From Carex sylvatica (taxonomy: Eukaryota > Streptophyta > Magnoliopsida > Poales > Cyperaceae): a stretch of 64,000 nucleotides of DNA. The stretch is from the NCBI GenBank assembly GCA_964058845.1, contig CAXKVR010000036.1, positions 682,001 through 746,000 of the forward strand, given 5' to 3'. Below the pieces are notes generated by a model that saw only the letters and a list, made by a program, of their open reading frames with translations, was not told where the DNA came from and did no database searches. The position numbers and the translations under genes were made by a program. Of the stretch, positions 8,532 to 20,855 are shown piece by piece (position 1 is the first letter of the stretch; each line of letters starts with the position of its first letter).

Positions 8532-11494
8532 ATGAACCAACGTAGGATGATATTGAGAAAGTAAAGCAAAATAAATTTATTGAACAAGCACCAGCTCAGG
8601 ACAACAAGATAGAAAATTCTTGCCAGGTGAACAGAAACCCCAAAAAAAAGTATGAAGCACATACAACGATAGTATTCAAATAAAAAATGCCAAAGCAAGC
8701 ATCACAAAATAATAAATAAATAAGTAAAAAAAAAAAAGGTGTTATCATACTTATGGTCTGGTTAATAGCAGTACCTGGAATATACTGGCAGACTACCAAC
8801 ATTAATATTATCTAAATTAGTTTCATTTTCTTGAAATGTGTACATGTAGAAACAGGCTAAAGTTTAATCATAAACAATACATTTCTCTTCTATTTGGCTA
8901 ACCTGTATCGAAACTAATTTACCCAATTTATTAATATTAATGTCTCAGATGAAGGTACCAACACCTGAAACTAATTTACCCAATTTTCAATCTATCGAGT
9001 AACATATAAAGCAGATATAGGTACCAACATTAATCCTCAAATTAATGAACATATCTCAAATCTAAAATCTAAGCAAACAAAAACTCCAAAAAACTCGCAA
9101 GAAAATTAATCCTCAAAGGAGATATAAAATATGAAAGCAGCGAGCGTGTATACCAAAACGAGTCGCAGTGAGGTGCTTGTTACCACCTTTAGAGAAGTTG
9201 TTTGCATCATCTCTTTAATTTCATATGTAGGAAGCAGCACCTACAAAAGGAAAAAAAAAATTTGTTCTTATTTTTTTTGAGAGCCAACTGGCTTCAGTTC
9301 AGACTACATTACAGATGTAGAATGTATTAGATTTTATTCAGCTTTTTAACCTCTGACTGATATTACATTATAAAAAAAAATTCACTGAATGAATTATAGA
9401 TCATTGATCTAGATAGAAGACTATTTTTACTAAATAATTTAATAATAAATGCTATGTCCCTAATAAATGCGAAAAATCTAAGTAATGTAGGTTTTAGTAA
9501 ATGTGAAAGCTAGAAGACCCAATTATTTGATATATGCAATGGTGCGAAGGCAAGTTTGTAGATATCACAGCCGAAATATGATGGTACTGTGACAGTCTTT
9601 ACAAGTTCAACTTGCAAACGGTAGCATTGTAATTGTAATTCAAGAATAAGTGTTGAACAACAAAAGAAGGACTACTGGTAGACTGAAAGTAATTACCGTA
9701 ATTCGGAAATGGACTGCCAACTATTTGAAACTGAAACTGCTATGAAAATGAAATACAATGGAATTCAATGAGTCATACCACCACTGGTCCAACATGGATA
9801 TCCAATCAAACCTAAAGGCAGACTTATTTCAACATAAGAAATGCGCAAGGAACTAAAAATGGTGAAAATGAAATATGGATAATAAATAGTCAACTGTTAT
9901 TGATACTTGCCCAAAACCAATATTCCTGTATCTAAAAGATATGGTTAACGCCATAACCTTTTCTGGTTCATCCCATTTCTTTAGGTTCTTCAAAGCAAAC
10001 AGGCACGTCGATTTTGCCAAAGAGATCTGCACCAGTAGTAACTAATAGTTAATCACAAATATTCATCAACAATAAAAATATCCAAAGGCGGTCGTCATAT
10101 ATAATCCGATAAATAATATAGATAAATATATCATCTAGAAAAATTAAATTCAATAAGAAATTAAAAAACTAATTACACCTTTGAAAAAGGACAAAACCTT
10201 TTCTTCTTAGGGAGTAGCTTATTGTCATTAATCTTGCGACCATCGCTCACTGTAGTACTGTTGCTCGCGCCTTCCTTCCACTTGTCTGGATGATGACCTT
10301 TCCCAATTTCTTCTGACCTTAAGAAAATATAAAAGAAATAAGAAAAATCGAAGTTAGACAAAAAATATGAAATTGAAAAAATAAATTTCTTCTCATTTTT
10401 TTCTCACCTTTCCCAATTTCTTCTCGGTTGTTAGAACTATGAAATTGAAAAAAAATAAATCATACAGAGATGAATATACAACTTATTAAGACATCTTTCC
10501 TCTTTAGAGTCAAGATAGCAGATTGAAATTAGAAAACCGACTGGTACCAGTTTCTGCAGGACACCAAGTTGTTGTAACAGTGTCAGAACAGTGTCAAGAA
10601 TCCAATAGGAGTATTAGAGCATTGATACAGTACATTATAGAATTAGTACCAAATTGTATGGTCACAGTGTTGGGTTTGAAATCAAAAGTTTATATCAAAT
10701 CACATTGACAACCCCTGCTTTTCAGATTCTTAATCATAATTCCAACCACAAATGCATATGTGATCATATTAGTAATTAAAAGCAAATTGGTAATTAACAG
10801 GAAAGCAAATTGGTAATTAACAGGAAAGCAAATTGGTAATTAACAAGCAGATTAAAATTTGAATGGTAATTAACAATTGAATGAGGGATTAATTGAATTT
10901 TAACAAGTAAATTGGTATTGGTAATACAAATAAAAGACATCGTACAGGAAAGCAATTAGCACAATTGATAATTAACAGAAAAATAATTAGGACAATTGGT
11001 AATTAACAATTTCACTAACAGTCGAACCCTATAAAAACCTCCATTTTTTCTTTATTTCAAAGCAACTAACCGAATTTTAGTAAGAGGGTGTACTAATCGA
11101 AAGAGAAATATTAATGAAAAACAGATTGCAACCATCTGCGGAAGTAAGAGTTTGTACCGTCAAATCAGAAGAGAAAAGAGGCGGAAGTAAGTTGTACCGT
11201 CGAATCGGAAGAGAAGGTGTACGCAGGAAGAGAAGAGGCAGAAGGGTATGACCGTCGAACTGATCAATCGATTGGACAGCGAGCGATCGGCTAAATAATT
11301 GATATTCATCAATTCTCAAGGAAGCATCGCCTTCACGCACGACCGAGGTAAGGCGCGCGAGAGAGGGGGTAGAGGGAGGCGTGCCGGGAAGGTAGGAGGG
11401 GGCGCAAGGGAGAGGTGAACGATCCTTCTTCCCCTCTCTCTCCATCTCTCTCTCTTAGGTTTTTTTTTTCATTGGAAGAAGGGTCGGGGAGGCC
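8532..11494. other. Probable Helitron body with exon-like pieces
   Basis: No intact gene. On the minus strand, 10318-10182 is flanked by an AG acceptor and a GT donor and reads through HHPDKWKEGASNSTTVSDGR and LLPKKKRFCPFSK. Another acceptor near 10030 continues in phase for about 40 codons. Around 11330-11460 the DNA is GC- and CT-rich, like a plant 5' leader. These could be captured exons of a host gene, which is common in Helitrons, but I do not recognise the protein. Three 23-bp repeats sit at 10778-10845. Confidence 0.3.
10778..10845. repeat. Three tandem 23-bp repeats
   Basis: Unit gaaagcaaattggtaattaa plus cag, three copies in a row, the first and last with small changes. Confidence 0.9.
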
Positions 11495-12051
11495 GTGATT
11501 TTTATTCACAAGAAAATCCAAAAAAAAAAAATTAAAAATGAGAATGGGTTTGTGAAAATTTTAAAAACAGGAAGGCATGGATGGCCCATGGCGTCTTGCC
11601 ATGTCAAACCCCAGTTCGACGTGAAAAAAAAAAAAAAAAAAATTGTGCTGGAACGTCATGCCAAGTTCAGTTCGATTGAAAAAAAAAAAAAAACTTCGAT
11701 TTTGATATAGCATGGCGTCCCATTTGATAAAGCAATTTTCAAGTTCAATTTAATGTATTTCCAAGTTAAGTTCAAAGGCACATTAGTTCATTTTTTTTTG
11801 GGTATTGATATAGCATGGCGTCCCAGTTATTGGTTTTTTTTTTTTTTTTTTTTTTTTTTCTTCTCCATCGAACTGAACTGAACTTGGCATGACGTCCCAG
11901 TTATTTTTTTTTTTTTTGTTGAACTGAATTTTGGCATGGCGTCCCGCAGGGACGCCATGGGCCACATACGCCTTCTTGTTTTTCAAATTTGTACGCATCC
12001 TTTCTCATTTTTAATATTTTGTTTTTAGGTTTTCCTATGAATAAAAATCAC
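11495..12051. mobile_element. TIR element with 14-bp flanking direct repeats
   Basis: Ends GTGATTTTTATTCACAAGAA and, inverted, GTGATTTTTATTCATAGGAA. It is flanked by the identical 14-mer gggtcggggaggcc at 11481-11494 and 12052-12065. Inside are long A and T homopolymers and repeats of a ggcatggcgtccc motif, including the perfect palindrome-like gggacgccat/catggcgtccc. No transposase frame. The inverted ends suggest a non-autonomous DNA transposon, although 14 bp is long for a target duplication. Confidence 0.65.
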
Positions 12052-12065
12052 GGGTCGGGGAGGCC

Positions 12066-13590
12066 TGGGAGGAGATAGCAGCCACAAATTTCGCTAGGAG
12101 AGAAAAAATTTGCAGTTATTTGCAAATATGTGTGACAACAGGTGTGGCTGTACATGTGACGGATCTAATTTGAACTAAATTTAAACTTTTATATATATAA
12201 TTGATGTATTTAATCAAATGAAAGCATATTATTTGACTAGAGGGTTCAAATTCAATTCGAATTTAGATCAATAAATTCTAATCGCACAACTTTCTGTCAT
12301 CTAATTTAATTTAAAGTGCAATATAGAGGAGAGACATATATATATATTCTGTTGCTTTTCTTATTAAATACCCGCGAGAAATCAGTATGTCTGCAGCTTT
12401 TGCTTCTTTTTCTGTCTCAGCATAGCCATATGTAGGTACACGTGTGAGAACCAAAACGACCACTCGTATAGAAATTGGTTCGCTCCACTTCGGAGTAGGT
12501 CCGATGCCCATTGGACTTACTTTGGTTCGATTGGTGATCTGGCTATCAAATTGCATCAATAATCGTGTATTCTGTATCAAAATCTGTATTGAGTTTTATC
12601 AATTTCCATGCGCACAGATCTTAATGCTAATCGTACGGTGATAGAACTAATTGAACCTAAAAGTAGGTCCAATGCCCATCGGACCCACTCCTATCTCAGT
12701 CCGCTCACCCAAGAACTGATCTAGATTCAATGTGGCAACCACTTGCACATTTTTATGTACGTGATTATTGAGTGCTCGGAAGTCGGAACCCTTAAAAAAG
12801 CAATTTCCATTCTTAAAATATTAACTTAATTGTGCATAGTATATTAAATTTCTAATTCAACCATTATAGTTTGATTTTTTTAAATATATCTTAATTGTTC
12901 ATCGTAATTAAATTTCTAATTCAACCATTATAGTTTGATTGCATCCATGCCAATATTTTTAATATAATCAGATGAAGTCAACTACAAAAGAGTCAACAGC
13001 ATCGTCACAATTTATAGTATTAAATTTTTAATATATAAGAGAAAGTAATATTATTAAAAATTACATTGACAATTTTTTTATCAAAATTCTGGACAACCAA
13101 TATTTGCGAATTAAAAAGTTGCAAAACCAAGTTCCAAAAGTTCAAGAACTTTGTTCTTTAAAAAATAAATAGTAAAGAAAATACAATTAAAAAGATTGAA
13201 ATACAAAATGAAGATTCACATAGGAAACTAGTTGTACAAAGATCAAATTAATATATTGTCATATTATATATGTAATATTTTTTCATGTTTTCGTAGAATA
13301 CATTCATTTAAATTATACATGCATGGTAGCTATGTGGAAATTGGAAATATATATAAATCCTCACAAGTTATACTAATAAATATACTAAATTTCACCTATA
13401 AGAATATATGTTGACAACTAAATTGCCACAAATCTTGTACCGATATAATATGAAAGATTGATATATCTGTCTTATTTTCAAATAATAAAGTATGTATATC
13501 TCTTGTGTATTTAATTTTTTATATTCTAAATATAATAGAGAATACACTAAAAAAATTGATCACTCTAAAGCAAAAACATTAAACTATGAA
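12066..13590. other. Non-coding AT-rich stretch with small direct repeats
   Basis: A 34-bp segment attaaatttctaattcaacc... occurs twice (about 12843 and 12908). A gtaggtccgatgcccattgg-like motif occurs twice (about 12497 and 12663). No gene recognised. Confidence 0.5.
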
Positions 13591-13600
13591 GTATGTAACC

Positions 13601-14365
13601 ATAGAAGGAAATATCGGCCGATACCGATCCGGATCGGCCGATTTGTATCGGTATTGGTCGGGACCGATTCGATATTGGTCTGATTCTGGTCATTATTCTT
13701 CTAAAAACTTGAACCCATGATTGATTAAATAGAGTATAAACTATGCACATGCTGAAAATTCGTAACATTCATTGATTAAAATGAAGATTATGAATCTGAT
13801 AATCAGCACAGAGAACAACTATGGGGCTCTACCTCAGGAATTTAACTAAGGAAAATGCGATTTCAAAATATTAATGAATTAACAAGACGTCAAAATGTTA
13901 GTTCTTATGACGAAATGTCGAGTACATCAGGATTTAGTGGGGAGTATAATCAGCCACCATATGCATATGGATATGAAGATATTAACAATTCTTCATTTGG
14001 GTCTACAATGTCTTTTTTTTTTAATTCCGGACAAAAATATCCCCATTTTTATCATAATACAGATGATGATGAAGTGATCCAGCCAGCACGACATAGTGAC
14101 AGTGAAAGAGTGTGTTTATAGTTTTAATGCTTGTATTATATTGTATTAGTAGATTAGTTGATTGTAATCATTTATCTAAACATAAATTATTGACGAATTA
14201 TTTTTTTATCAATTTTTTCCTATTTTTTAGTGTAAAACAAGCTTCTGGCCAAAAAGTCTAATTTTTCGATCCGAATCGGCCGATAGCGGACGATGCACCG
14301 ATCCCGGATCAGTATCGGCCGAGACTGATCCTGATCCCGATCCCAATACCGATATTTCCTTCTAT
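13601..14365. mobile_element. TIR element with perfect 10-bp target duplication
   Basis: Inverted ends ATAGAAGGAAATATCGG / CCGATATTTCCTTCTAT. The flanking 10-mer gtatgtaacc is identical at 13591-13600 and 14366-14375. Both subterminal regions are packed with cggccgata and gatcccgatc-type motifs. Inside, 13855-14121 (+) is an open frame of 88 codons rich in Ser, Tyr and Asn (EYNQPPYAYGYEDINNSS). It could be a transposase tail, but I cannot assign it. A 10-bp duplication fits Mutator-like elements (9-11 bp) better than hAT (8 bp). Confidence 0.75.
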
Positions 14366-14395
14366 GTATGTAACCATAAAAAATCCAAAAGGTCT

Positions 14396-14815
14396 CACTA
14401 CTACAGAATAAGATATTGCACATGGACATAATTGGAGAAGCTACACGGATTTCATGCCGTGCAGAGTGTGAGGGTGTAGAAATTCTTGAATAAATATACA
14501 CGGATATTTATCCATGTGCGATTATAAGATAGCTACATGGATTATTACATAAACAACCGTGTACAAACACTTGCCAGCATCGCTCTCAAAATAACCGAGC
14601 TACACTAATTATTACATAAACAGCTGTGTACGATTACTCTTTTTACACAGACATTTAGCTAAATGTCCGTGTACGATTACTCTTTCTACACAGATATTTA
14701 GCTAAATGTCCGTGTAGCTCTCTTATTTTTTTATTTTTTTTAATGTTTAAATACCTTTCTACACAGACTTTTAGTTAAATGTCCGTGTAGAATTGTCTTT
14801 TTTTTTCATTTTTTT
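14396..14815 (+). mobile_element. CACTA-like transposon end with inverted subterminal repeats
   Basis: Starts CACTACTACAGAATAAGATA. It carries at least six copies, in both orientations, of a ctacacggacatttagctaa / aaatgtccgtgtag motif up to about 14800. Dense short subterminal repeats of this kind bind CACTA transposase. The opposite end was not found. Confidence 0.55.
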
Positions 14816-15427
14816 TCTTTTTTGTGGCTAGTCTCCAGTTTTACTAGCCATTTAAAATTAGAATTCTAAAACAGAGAAACATTAAAAAGAGGCCTTTTAA
14901 AAACATAATTCCAAAATTGTACAATAGTATAAATAATTCATGTACACTACATTATACAAATTCATATTTAGCATTACAAAATTCTTCTTAAAACCACCGT
15001 GCCCATATACATCTGAGATCGTCGATCTACTCCTTGGAGTAACACTTTTGCTTTGATCTATACTACAACTATAATTTGGTATTAGTTAGTAACAATAAAA
15101 GGTAGATGCAAGATACTCGCATATATCAATTGCTATTAATAAACTAAAAATATAGTAAGCACAATATGAAAATATTAATTGGTATTATATAGGAACAAAA
15201 TATGAATTACATACCACTTTTGAAAAATCGAATTGTATTCTTTCGATAAAGTCAAATATGAAAATCATAGTGTAATAAGCGCATTCCCAACCCTCTAACT
15301 GTTGTGGGCACTGAAATTTACATTTAGTGGGCTATTTTAGAATGATAATAATGTTTTGAACAAAATATGAAATTATAAAATTATAGTGTGCTCACCGGAA
15401 ATCACTTTCAATTCAGAATTAATCTTT
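14816..15427. other. Non-coding AT-rich stretch
   Basis: No gene or repeat recognised. Confidence 0.5.
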
Positions 15428-15552
15428 GGAATAACAGGTGCTGTGATATCTTTGGAATAGCAGCAGATTTATATCCCTCCTTGTGGGTGGCAAGATTTGC
15501 TGAAATCTGCTGCTATCCCAAAGAGATCACAACACCTGTTATTTCTATTCCA
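15428..15552. repeat. Short foldback (hairpin) repeat
   Basis: Left arm ggaataacaggtgctgtgat ... agcagcagattt pairs with right arm aaatctgctgctatcccaaa ... acacctgttatt with few mismatches around a loop of about 30 nt. A partial third arm appears near 15630. It is probably a small MITE. Confidence 0.65.
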
Positions 15553-15933
15553 ACCGTTCAATTTTTTTATACACGAATCTCAAAGACAGTCTTTTATTCC
15601 CAAATCCTGATGAAGTTCAAAGACTAAAATCGGAATAACAGCAGATTTATTTCCCACGAGGAGTTATGGCGATATTGCTGCACAGAGAGACTGATTGGTC
15701 TTGGCGCATATCAAAAGAGAGATACATTATCACGGCTTAGGAGTCACCCGATCTTAGAAAAAAAAATTAATTAATAATTAACAAAATACTTTGATCAAAT
15801 CATGCAAGTAAAATTCAAACTTGGTTAAACCCTGTAAACTAAAAGTTATTAAGAGTTGGCTCACACGAAAAAAAGCACAAAGTACAACTAGTGTTTGTGC
15901 CCACTGTCGGCACTGTGTGACACAATACGGTAT

Positions 15934-16114
15934 CAGTGGCGGAACATAGTGTAACTGAATGGGAGCTAAGCCACTTCTATCAACTAAAAATTTTCATTTA
16001 TGTCCTCTAAAATTTTGAAATTTTATAAAAATTAATAGTAGCCACCCTCATAAAAAAAAATATAATAAATATACATCTAGCCCCTTCTATCTCAATTTTC
16101 TAGTTCCGCCCCTG
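15934..16114. mobile_element. hAT-type MITE with 8-bp target duplication
   Basis: Ends CAGTGGCGGAACATAG and, inverted, CAGGGGCGGAACTAGAAA, the CAGGGGCGGA type known from plant hAT (Tip100-like) elements. The 8-mer tacggtat flanks it at 15926-15933 and 16115-16122. It is 181 bp long with no coding capacity. Confidence 0.88.
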
Positions 16115-16122
16115 TACGGTAT

Positions 16123-17155
16123 GGCATGGAACATATTAGAATTTGTTTACAGTGCGTCGAAACAGACACAATACGGTTGCAATGCACTAGTAGTATTGTA
16201 AATAACAGTATGTGCTTGTTTGACGGATATGATAATACCAAGATATTAAATCGAAAATAATCGAGAATGATTTATCATAATAGAATAAAATCGGCCGATT
16301 AATCGAAAAATTTCTTGATAATTTGTTCACCACCAACGGTTAATCGGCTGATTAATCAACTTAAATAGACATTTTTTACAACACTGTTCACTAGTTAGAG
16401 CCACTTGTAAAAAGCAACAGTTCCCAGCAACACCTTGGACATATTTCTAAAGCTTGTAGTTATCAAATAAAATTAGCAAATTATGAAACAAGCTTAAATG
16501 CAAAAGTAAATTGAATTATACGTAAGTAGATAATGAATGTATAAATAAATGGACATAAATTCAAACACACCGATATATAAAAGGATTGATAAGTGAATTA
16601 ATAAACTAAAAAATTTAGCTTTACAAAATATAAAGGAAAAGGCTTCTTATATTGTCAAATACCTTATTTGAAATTCTAGAAACGAACACACGACCGGTAT
16701 TCATCACAGCCATCCATCAAGCATCAAGTAGCCAATAGATCAGCGAAAGGATTAGTATTAATTATTAGCCATTGTAGTATATATTACCAAAAGTATATAG
16801 TGTATAACAAGACTTGTAAATTAGGAAATAGAGAAACTATTATTAAGAACCAAACAAATTATATAAGTAGAACTAAAAATTGTTAAAAAAATAAATAATA
16901 AATAGAACATAAACAAAGCAAATAATAATGAAAATGAAGGGTATGTACAATATATTTGAAATAAGAAATAAGTTTAAAAATTGAAGGGTATGTACAATAT
17001 ATTAAACTCTAGAAGGGTAAATAGAAAAATTAAGACAAGTTGAAGGGCATATACAAAATTAACCCAAAATAATAATATCCTCCCATAACATCACATCAAA
17101 AGCTATATTTTTTGTATATAAACTAGCAAGCAAATCACTTCTTCATCTTCGTTCA
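16123..17155. other. Non-coding AT-rich stretch
   Basis: No gene recognised. A ggccgattaatcg-like motif recurs near 16290-16350. Confidence 0.5.
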
Positions 17156-17790
17156 TCACAGAGTCTTTGTACCAGCATCTCTCTTCACATCTTCACTGCA
17201 TCGATCTCTCTCCATATTTTCAATATTATTCGCTGACTTTATCGCTTCCTTCATTCCAGGAACATACTGCACATTTGGCTTCTTTTCAGCTAACTTGGAT
17301 ACAATCTTGACTGCCGAGCGTCTGACATCTTCTTTAAAGGTGTTTTCCAAATTTGAAATATGGATCAGCCGCTCAATCACCTTTGAATCCTTTAATTGAT
17401 CGATGTTAGAATTTTACCAAGTGTAGCCTCAGATAAACCTTCATGGGTCGAGAGTTCCTCCAAAATTCTTGCACCCATAAATTATTTTTCACTCGAGGTT
17501 GAATCAAGACGCTCTTCTGCAAATGTGAGAAGATCCATTTTGGACACATCTAAAATATGTCCAGTGACACACTTATAGTATGCATTGTAAAAGAACTTCC
17601 TAATTGAGTTCATATCCAAATTGAGATTGTCAAGTCCACACTCGACTTGATTAGTTTTCCGAAGCTAATTAAGATGTCCAATGGGTGATAATTAAGCAAT
17701 GTCGTGGAACCTCTCTTTTCAATTAATAAAGCAGATTTGGGATTCTCTTGACTGCTCAAATTTAGTCGCCGCATTAAAAAGAATCTTCAT
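17156..17790 (-). pseudogene. ARM-repeat-family protein fragment (degraded)
   Basis: Read on the minus strand, the segment gives SALLIEKRGSTTLLNYHPLD (about 17740-17680), then in a second frame NSIRKFFYNAYYKCVTGHIL and KMDLLTFAEERLDSTSSEK, an in-frame stop, ARILEELSTHEGLSEATLGK, a frameshift, and finally VIERLIHISNLE ... EDVRRSAVKIVSKLAE up to a stop at 17156. The order matches a plant-specific family of ARM-repeat membrane proteins, from memory of its FYxAYYK, GARIL..L and LR..AA.IV..LA motifs. At least one nonsense codon and two frame changes make it a pseudogene. Its role would have been protein-protein scaffolding; precise function is not known to me. Confidence 0.6.
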
Positions 17791-18179
17791 TTTGTGGTTA
17801 TTCTCAAGGTGATGTTTTTAAACAAAGGAAGTTACTAAGCTATTCAAAAGGTGATGTTTTTTTATCTAAGGGAGCTAGGCGCTATTTTAATTGAGAGCTT
17901 AAATTCAAACTAGTGTAAGTTTGATTCGGTTCAATTCGTTTGCAGCTCTAGGCAGTGCGTATGTAAATCCAAATTGGTAAGTGTTTTTAAAACTGTAATC
18001 GCCCACAACTTTGGTGGTCAAAATGTGAACTTTCCCATTACCCTTACATAACATATATAACAAGTCTGGTTTAAATCAATATCTATTTCTTTTGGATTTC
18101 AGGGAAAATCGAAAAATATTTTTAATTTAAAATGGTAAAATAAGACATATATTTGAGTGCGATAGAGTCATGCTTCTAA

Positions 18180-18665
18180 GGCCATTTTAGCTTCAATCTG
18201 GATCACGAACAAAGTCAGAATTCGAACCTCAGATAAAGAGACCAACCCGAGATACAATGTAAAGTCCACGATTGAAACTCATTATAACGAGTACTCACAA
18301 CTGACCGATTTAAAAGGGCCGAGATAGCCCATATCTCGCGGCTCAAAGCCCTGAGGTCGCCTCTTGGGTGATAACTGCTCATAACTATTTACGATGTTGG
18401 TTATGCCATAACCGTTCACGATGTCGCTTGACAGCGAAACCACCGATTATAAACGACTATATAAGGACTTTTTTGCAACAGAAAAAGGACGAACCATAAG
18501 CAACTCATGCTTATGCACTTACACATCTCGGATATAATAGATGTTAGAGTTCAATATTTTCGAGATCACCCCAAGTCTCTCAAGTCATTTTTCGACTTCG
18601 GAGATCCGATATCAACTCCTGATCTCACCATTTGAATAATAACGGCCATGGACAGATTGAAGTGG
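18180..18665 (+). mobile_element. LTR-like fragment with promoter features
   Basis: The segment is less AT-rich than its surroundings and contains a TATA box (actatataaggac at about 18458) followed by a transcript-leader-like region. This composition is typical of plant Gypsy LTRs. I could not define TG...CA ends or a target duplication, so this is a weak call. Confidence 0.3.
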
Positions 18666-19285
18666 CACACGAATGTGGCCTAACAAGAATCGCAGTGGCA
18701 TGGAAATTATCATGTTATGACGAAACTACTATGTAGCTTCCTGCTTCCTCCGACCATTACAAAAAAAAAGAGAATAAGATAGAAAAAGTAAATTATAACG
18801 GAAGACGGCAACTAAATCAGCTAGGTGCTCCTAAATGGAAGGAGATCATCTAATACCGGGTGTAGTAATTTTCTGTCCCTTAGTTACTAGAATATAGAAC
18901 CGGTTACATTTAATTTTTAAACTGGGAGGCCCACTAACAGTAATTCTGAGAGTAATAATTTCCTGTCTCCATAGGACAGAGAATTCTGTTCCCTCCTAAA
19001 TACCTCGCCACCATATTATATTAGTATAAAATAAAATATTATATTCAATATATTAGTTTAAATGTTAAATGTAACATAATATTAGTTTAAATGATAATTA
19101 AGTGTAACATAATATTACTTTAAATATTAAATTAGTATTAAATATAATATTATATTATATTAGTACTAAATAAAATATTAGTTTAAATATAAATGTAATA
19201 TAATATCACTTAAATATTAAATTAGTATTAAATAAATATAATATAAAATTTGAGTAATATAAATAAAATGTTACATTAAATATAA
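18666..19285. other. Non-coding stretch with ATATTA-rich low complexity
   Basis: From about 19015 to 19275 the DNA is made of loosely repeated aatattagtttaaatgttaa units. Similar tracts recur at 20105-20250. Confidence 0.5.
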
Positions 19286-19325
19286 CTAGTATCATGTCCG
19301 TGCGTCACCACGGAAACATACTATA
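19286..19325 (-). mobile_element. Helitron-type 3' terminus, degenerate
   Basis: On the minus strand CCGTGGTGACGCACGG is followed by a short spacer and CTAG, then T. It is the same layout as the end at 7969, with a weaker hairpin. The body would lie to the right; the 5' end is not identified. Confidence 0.45.
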
Positions 19326-20855
19326 AAATGAAGAGTATCAAGAGTTTGATTTACAATTTAAATTTTAAATTTTCATGCAAGTAATGAGATTTGATTATAA
19401 ATAAAAAAATGACAAATGTCTTGTAGAAATATATGCATCCATAGGCAAAAGCCAAAATGGCAAAATGACAAAATAATATTTTGTGAAAATCAATTCGTAT
19501 TAATAAATTAGTTGCTTCATTTTGTGACCCTAATTATAGTTAATGTTACTAAAATCTCTTCTCAACATATGTTCTCCATATAATTAACAACTGAAATTAA
19601 GAACGAACCTGAACATACTAATAAAAAAAAAAAATCTTATCAAAATAGAAGAAGTAAAATTGTAAAAAGATTCACTATATCTTAAATTGAGTAATGTATT
19701 AAATTTGGAGATATATCAAATAATTTGATAAGATATCAAATGCTAAGAAAATATTTTTAAAAGATGTCATCATTTGATATTTTTAAAAATAAATTGATTA
19801 TCCATCATGATTCTTAAATAAGGAAATAAGGAATAGGCTAGCTGGAGAGGAGAAATAAGGAAATGAATAAATTGATTTTCTCTCCAATTTTGTTCTCTAT
19901 TCAACTTTAATTATAACATATGGTGTAGTAGCATGTGTGCCGAGTATGTTTCTAACTAAATTTAGACTTCTACATATATAAAAGATGCATTTAATCAAAA
20001 GAAGATAGATTATCTGATTGGAGGGCTGATATTAAATCTGAAATTTCATCTTTCAATCATAGCTATTAGAGGATCAGGACATCTACGTGCATAATATAAG
20101 AATGGAGATATAATATTAATTTAAAATTTTAATGTAATATAATATTAGTATAAATGTTAACTATTGAATGTAATATAATATTAGTTTAATTATTGAATGC
20201 AATATAATATTAGTTTAAATGTTAAATACAACATAATATTAGTTGCAATATAATATTAGCGTTATTAATATTTAAACCACTCAAGTTAGCATTGTTTTCA
20301 ACCACTAACTGAGCCTCAAACGTACCCTAAAATTTTAGTTCATATCCAGTGCAAAACATGACCCTGTAGAATGAGATCTGAGTTGTCCGTTTCAATTAGC
20401 GCAAATTTTAAAATGAACTCTCTGTATATATTTTAATGAGATACTGCTAAAATTTGGTGCTTATTTATTTGTTGTGGTAAATTTTAGAACTATGGAATAT
20501 AAATGAACGGAAATAACAATAATCCAAGAATAGGATTACAGTTAAATACCAATTAATTTCCTCGAAGATTCTTCTTAATTTTGTGCCATTATTACCTTAA
20601 AACTCAATAATCAGGTTTTAGATAAGGAATTGACAACCGATTGCTGATCATTTTTCCATTATAAATAATTAATTGATATTTAATCTGAAATTTTATATAT
20701 AATCACAATCTTTGACGGACTATTGCATCTACATGTCTAGTAAGAGAGAAGAGATGTGTTGCTTCTAACTTACAACAGTGTACATTGAAATAAATGCACA
20801 TTTACAGAAACTATTAAGTTTACTTTTCAGTTCAAATATATGTTTTTTTTTTATT
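19326..20855. other. Non-coding AT-rich stretch
   Basis: No gene recognised. It may be the body of the Helitron-like element ending at 19286. Confidence 0.45.

Noticed and set aside
11077..11445. 122-codon minus-strand open frame starting with ATG in GC/CT-rich DNA
   Set aside because: Content is dominated by CT-rich leader-like sequence and repeated tcgaa/gtaccgtc motifs; no domain, and it ends in AT-rich non-coding DNA.
13855..14121. Possible gene in the 13.6-14.4 kb element
   Set aside because: Listed only within the mobile element because it sits inside exact inverted ends and has no recognised domain.
15388..15627. 79-codon plus-strand frame
   Set aside because: It runs through the arms of a hairpin repeat; its residues come from the inverted copies.
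18180..18665. Complete solo LTR
   Set aside because: Promoter-like features are present, but no TG...CA ends or 5-bp duplication could be found, so it is kept only as a weak LTR-like fragment.
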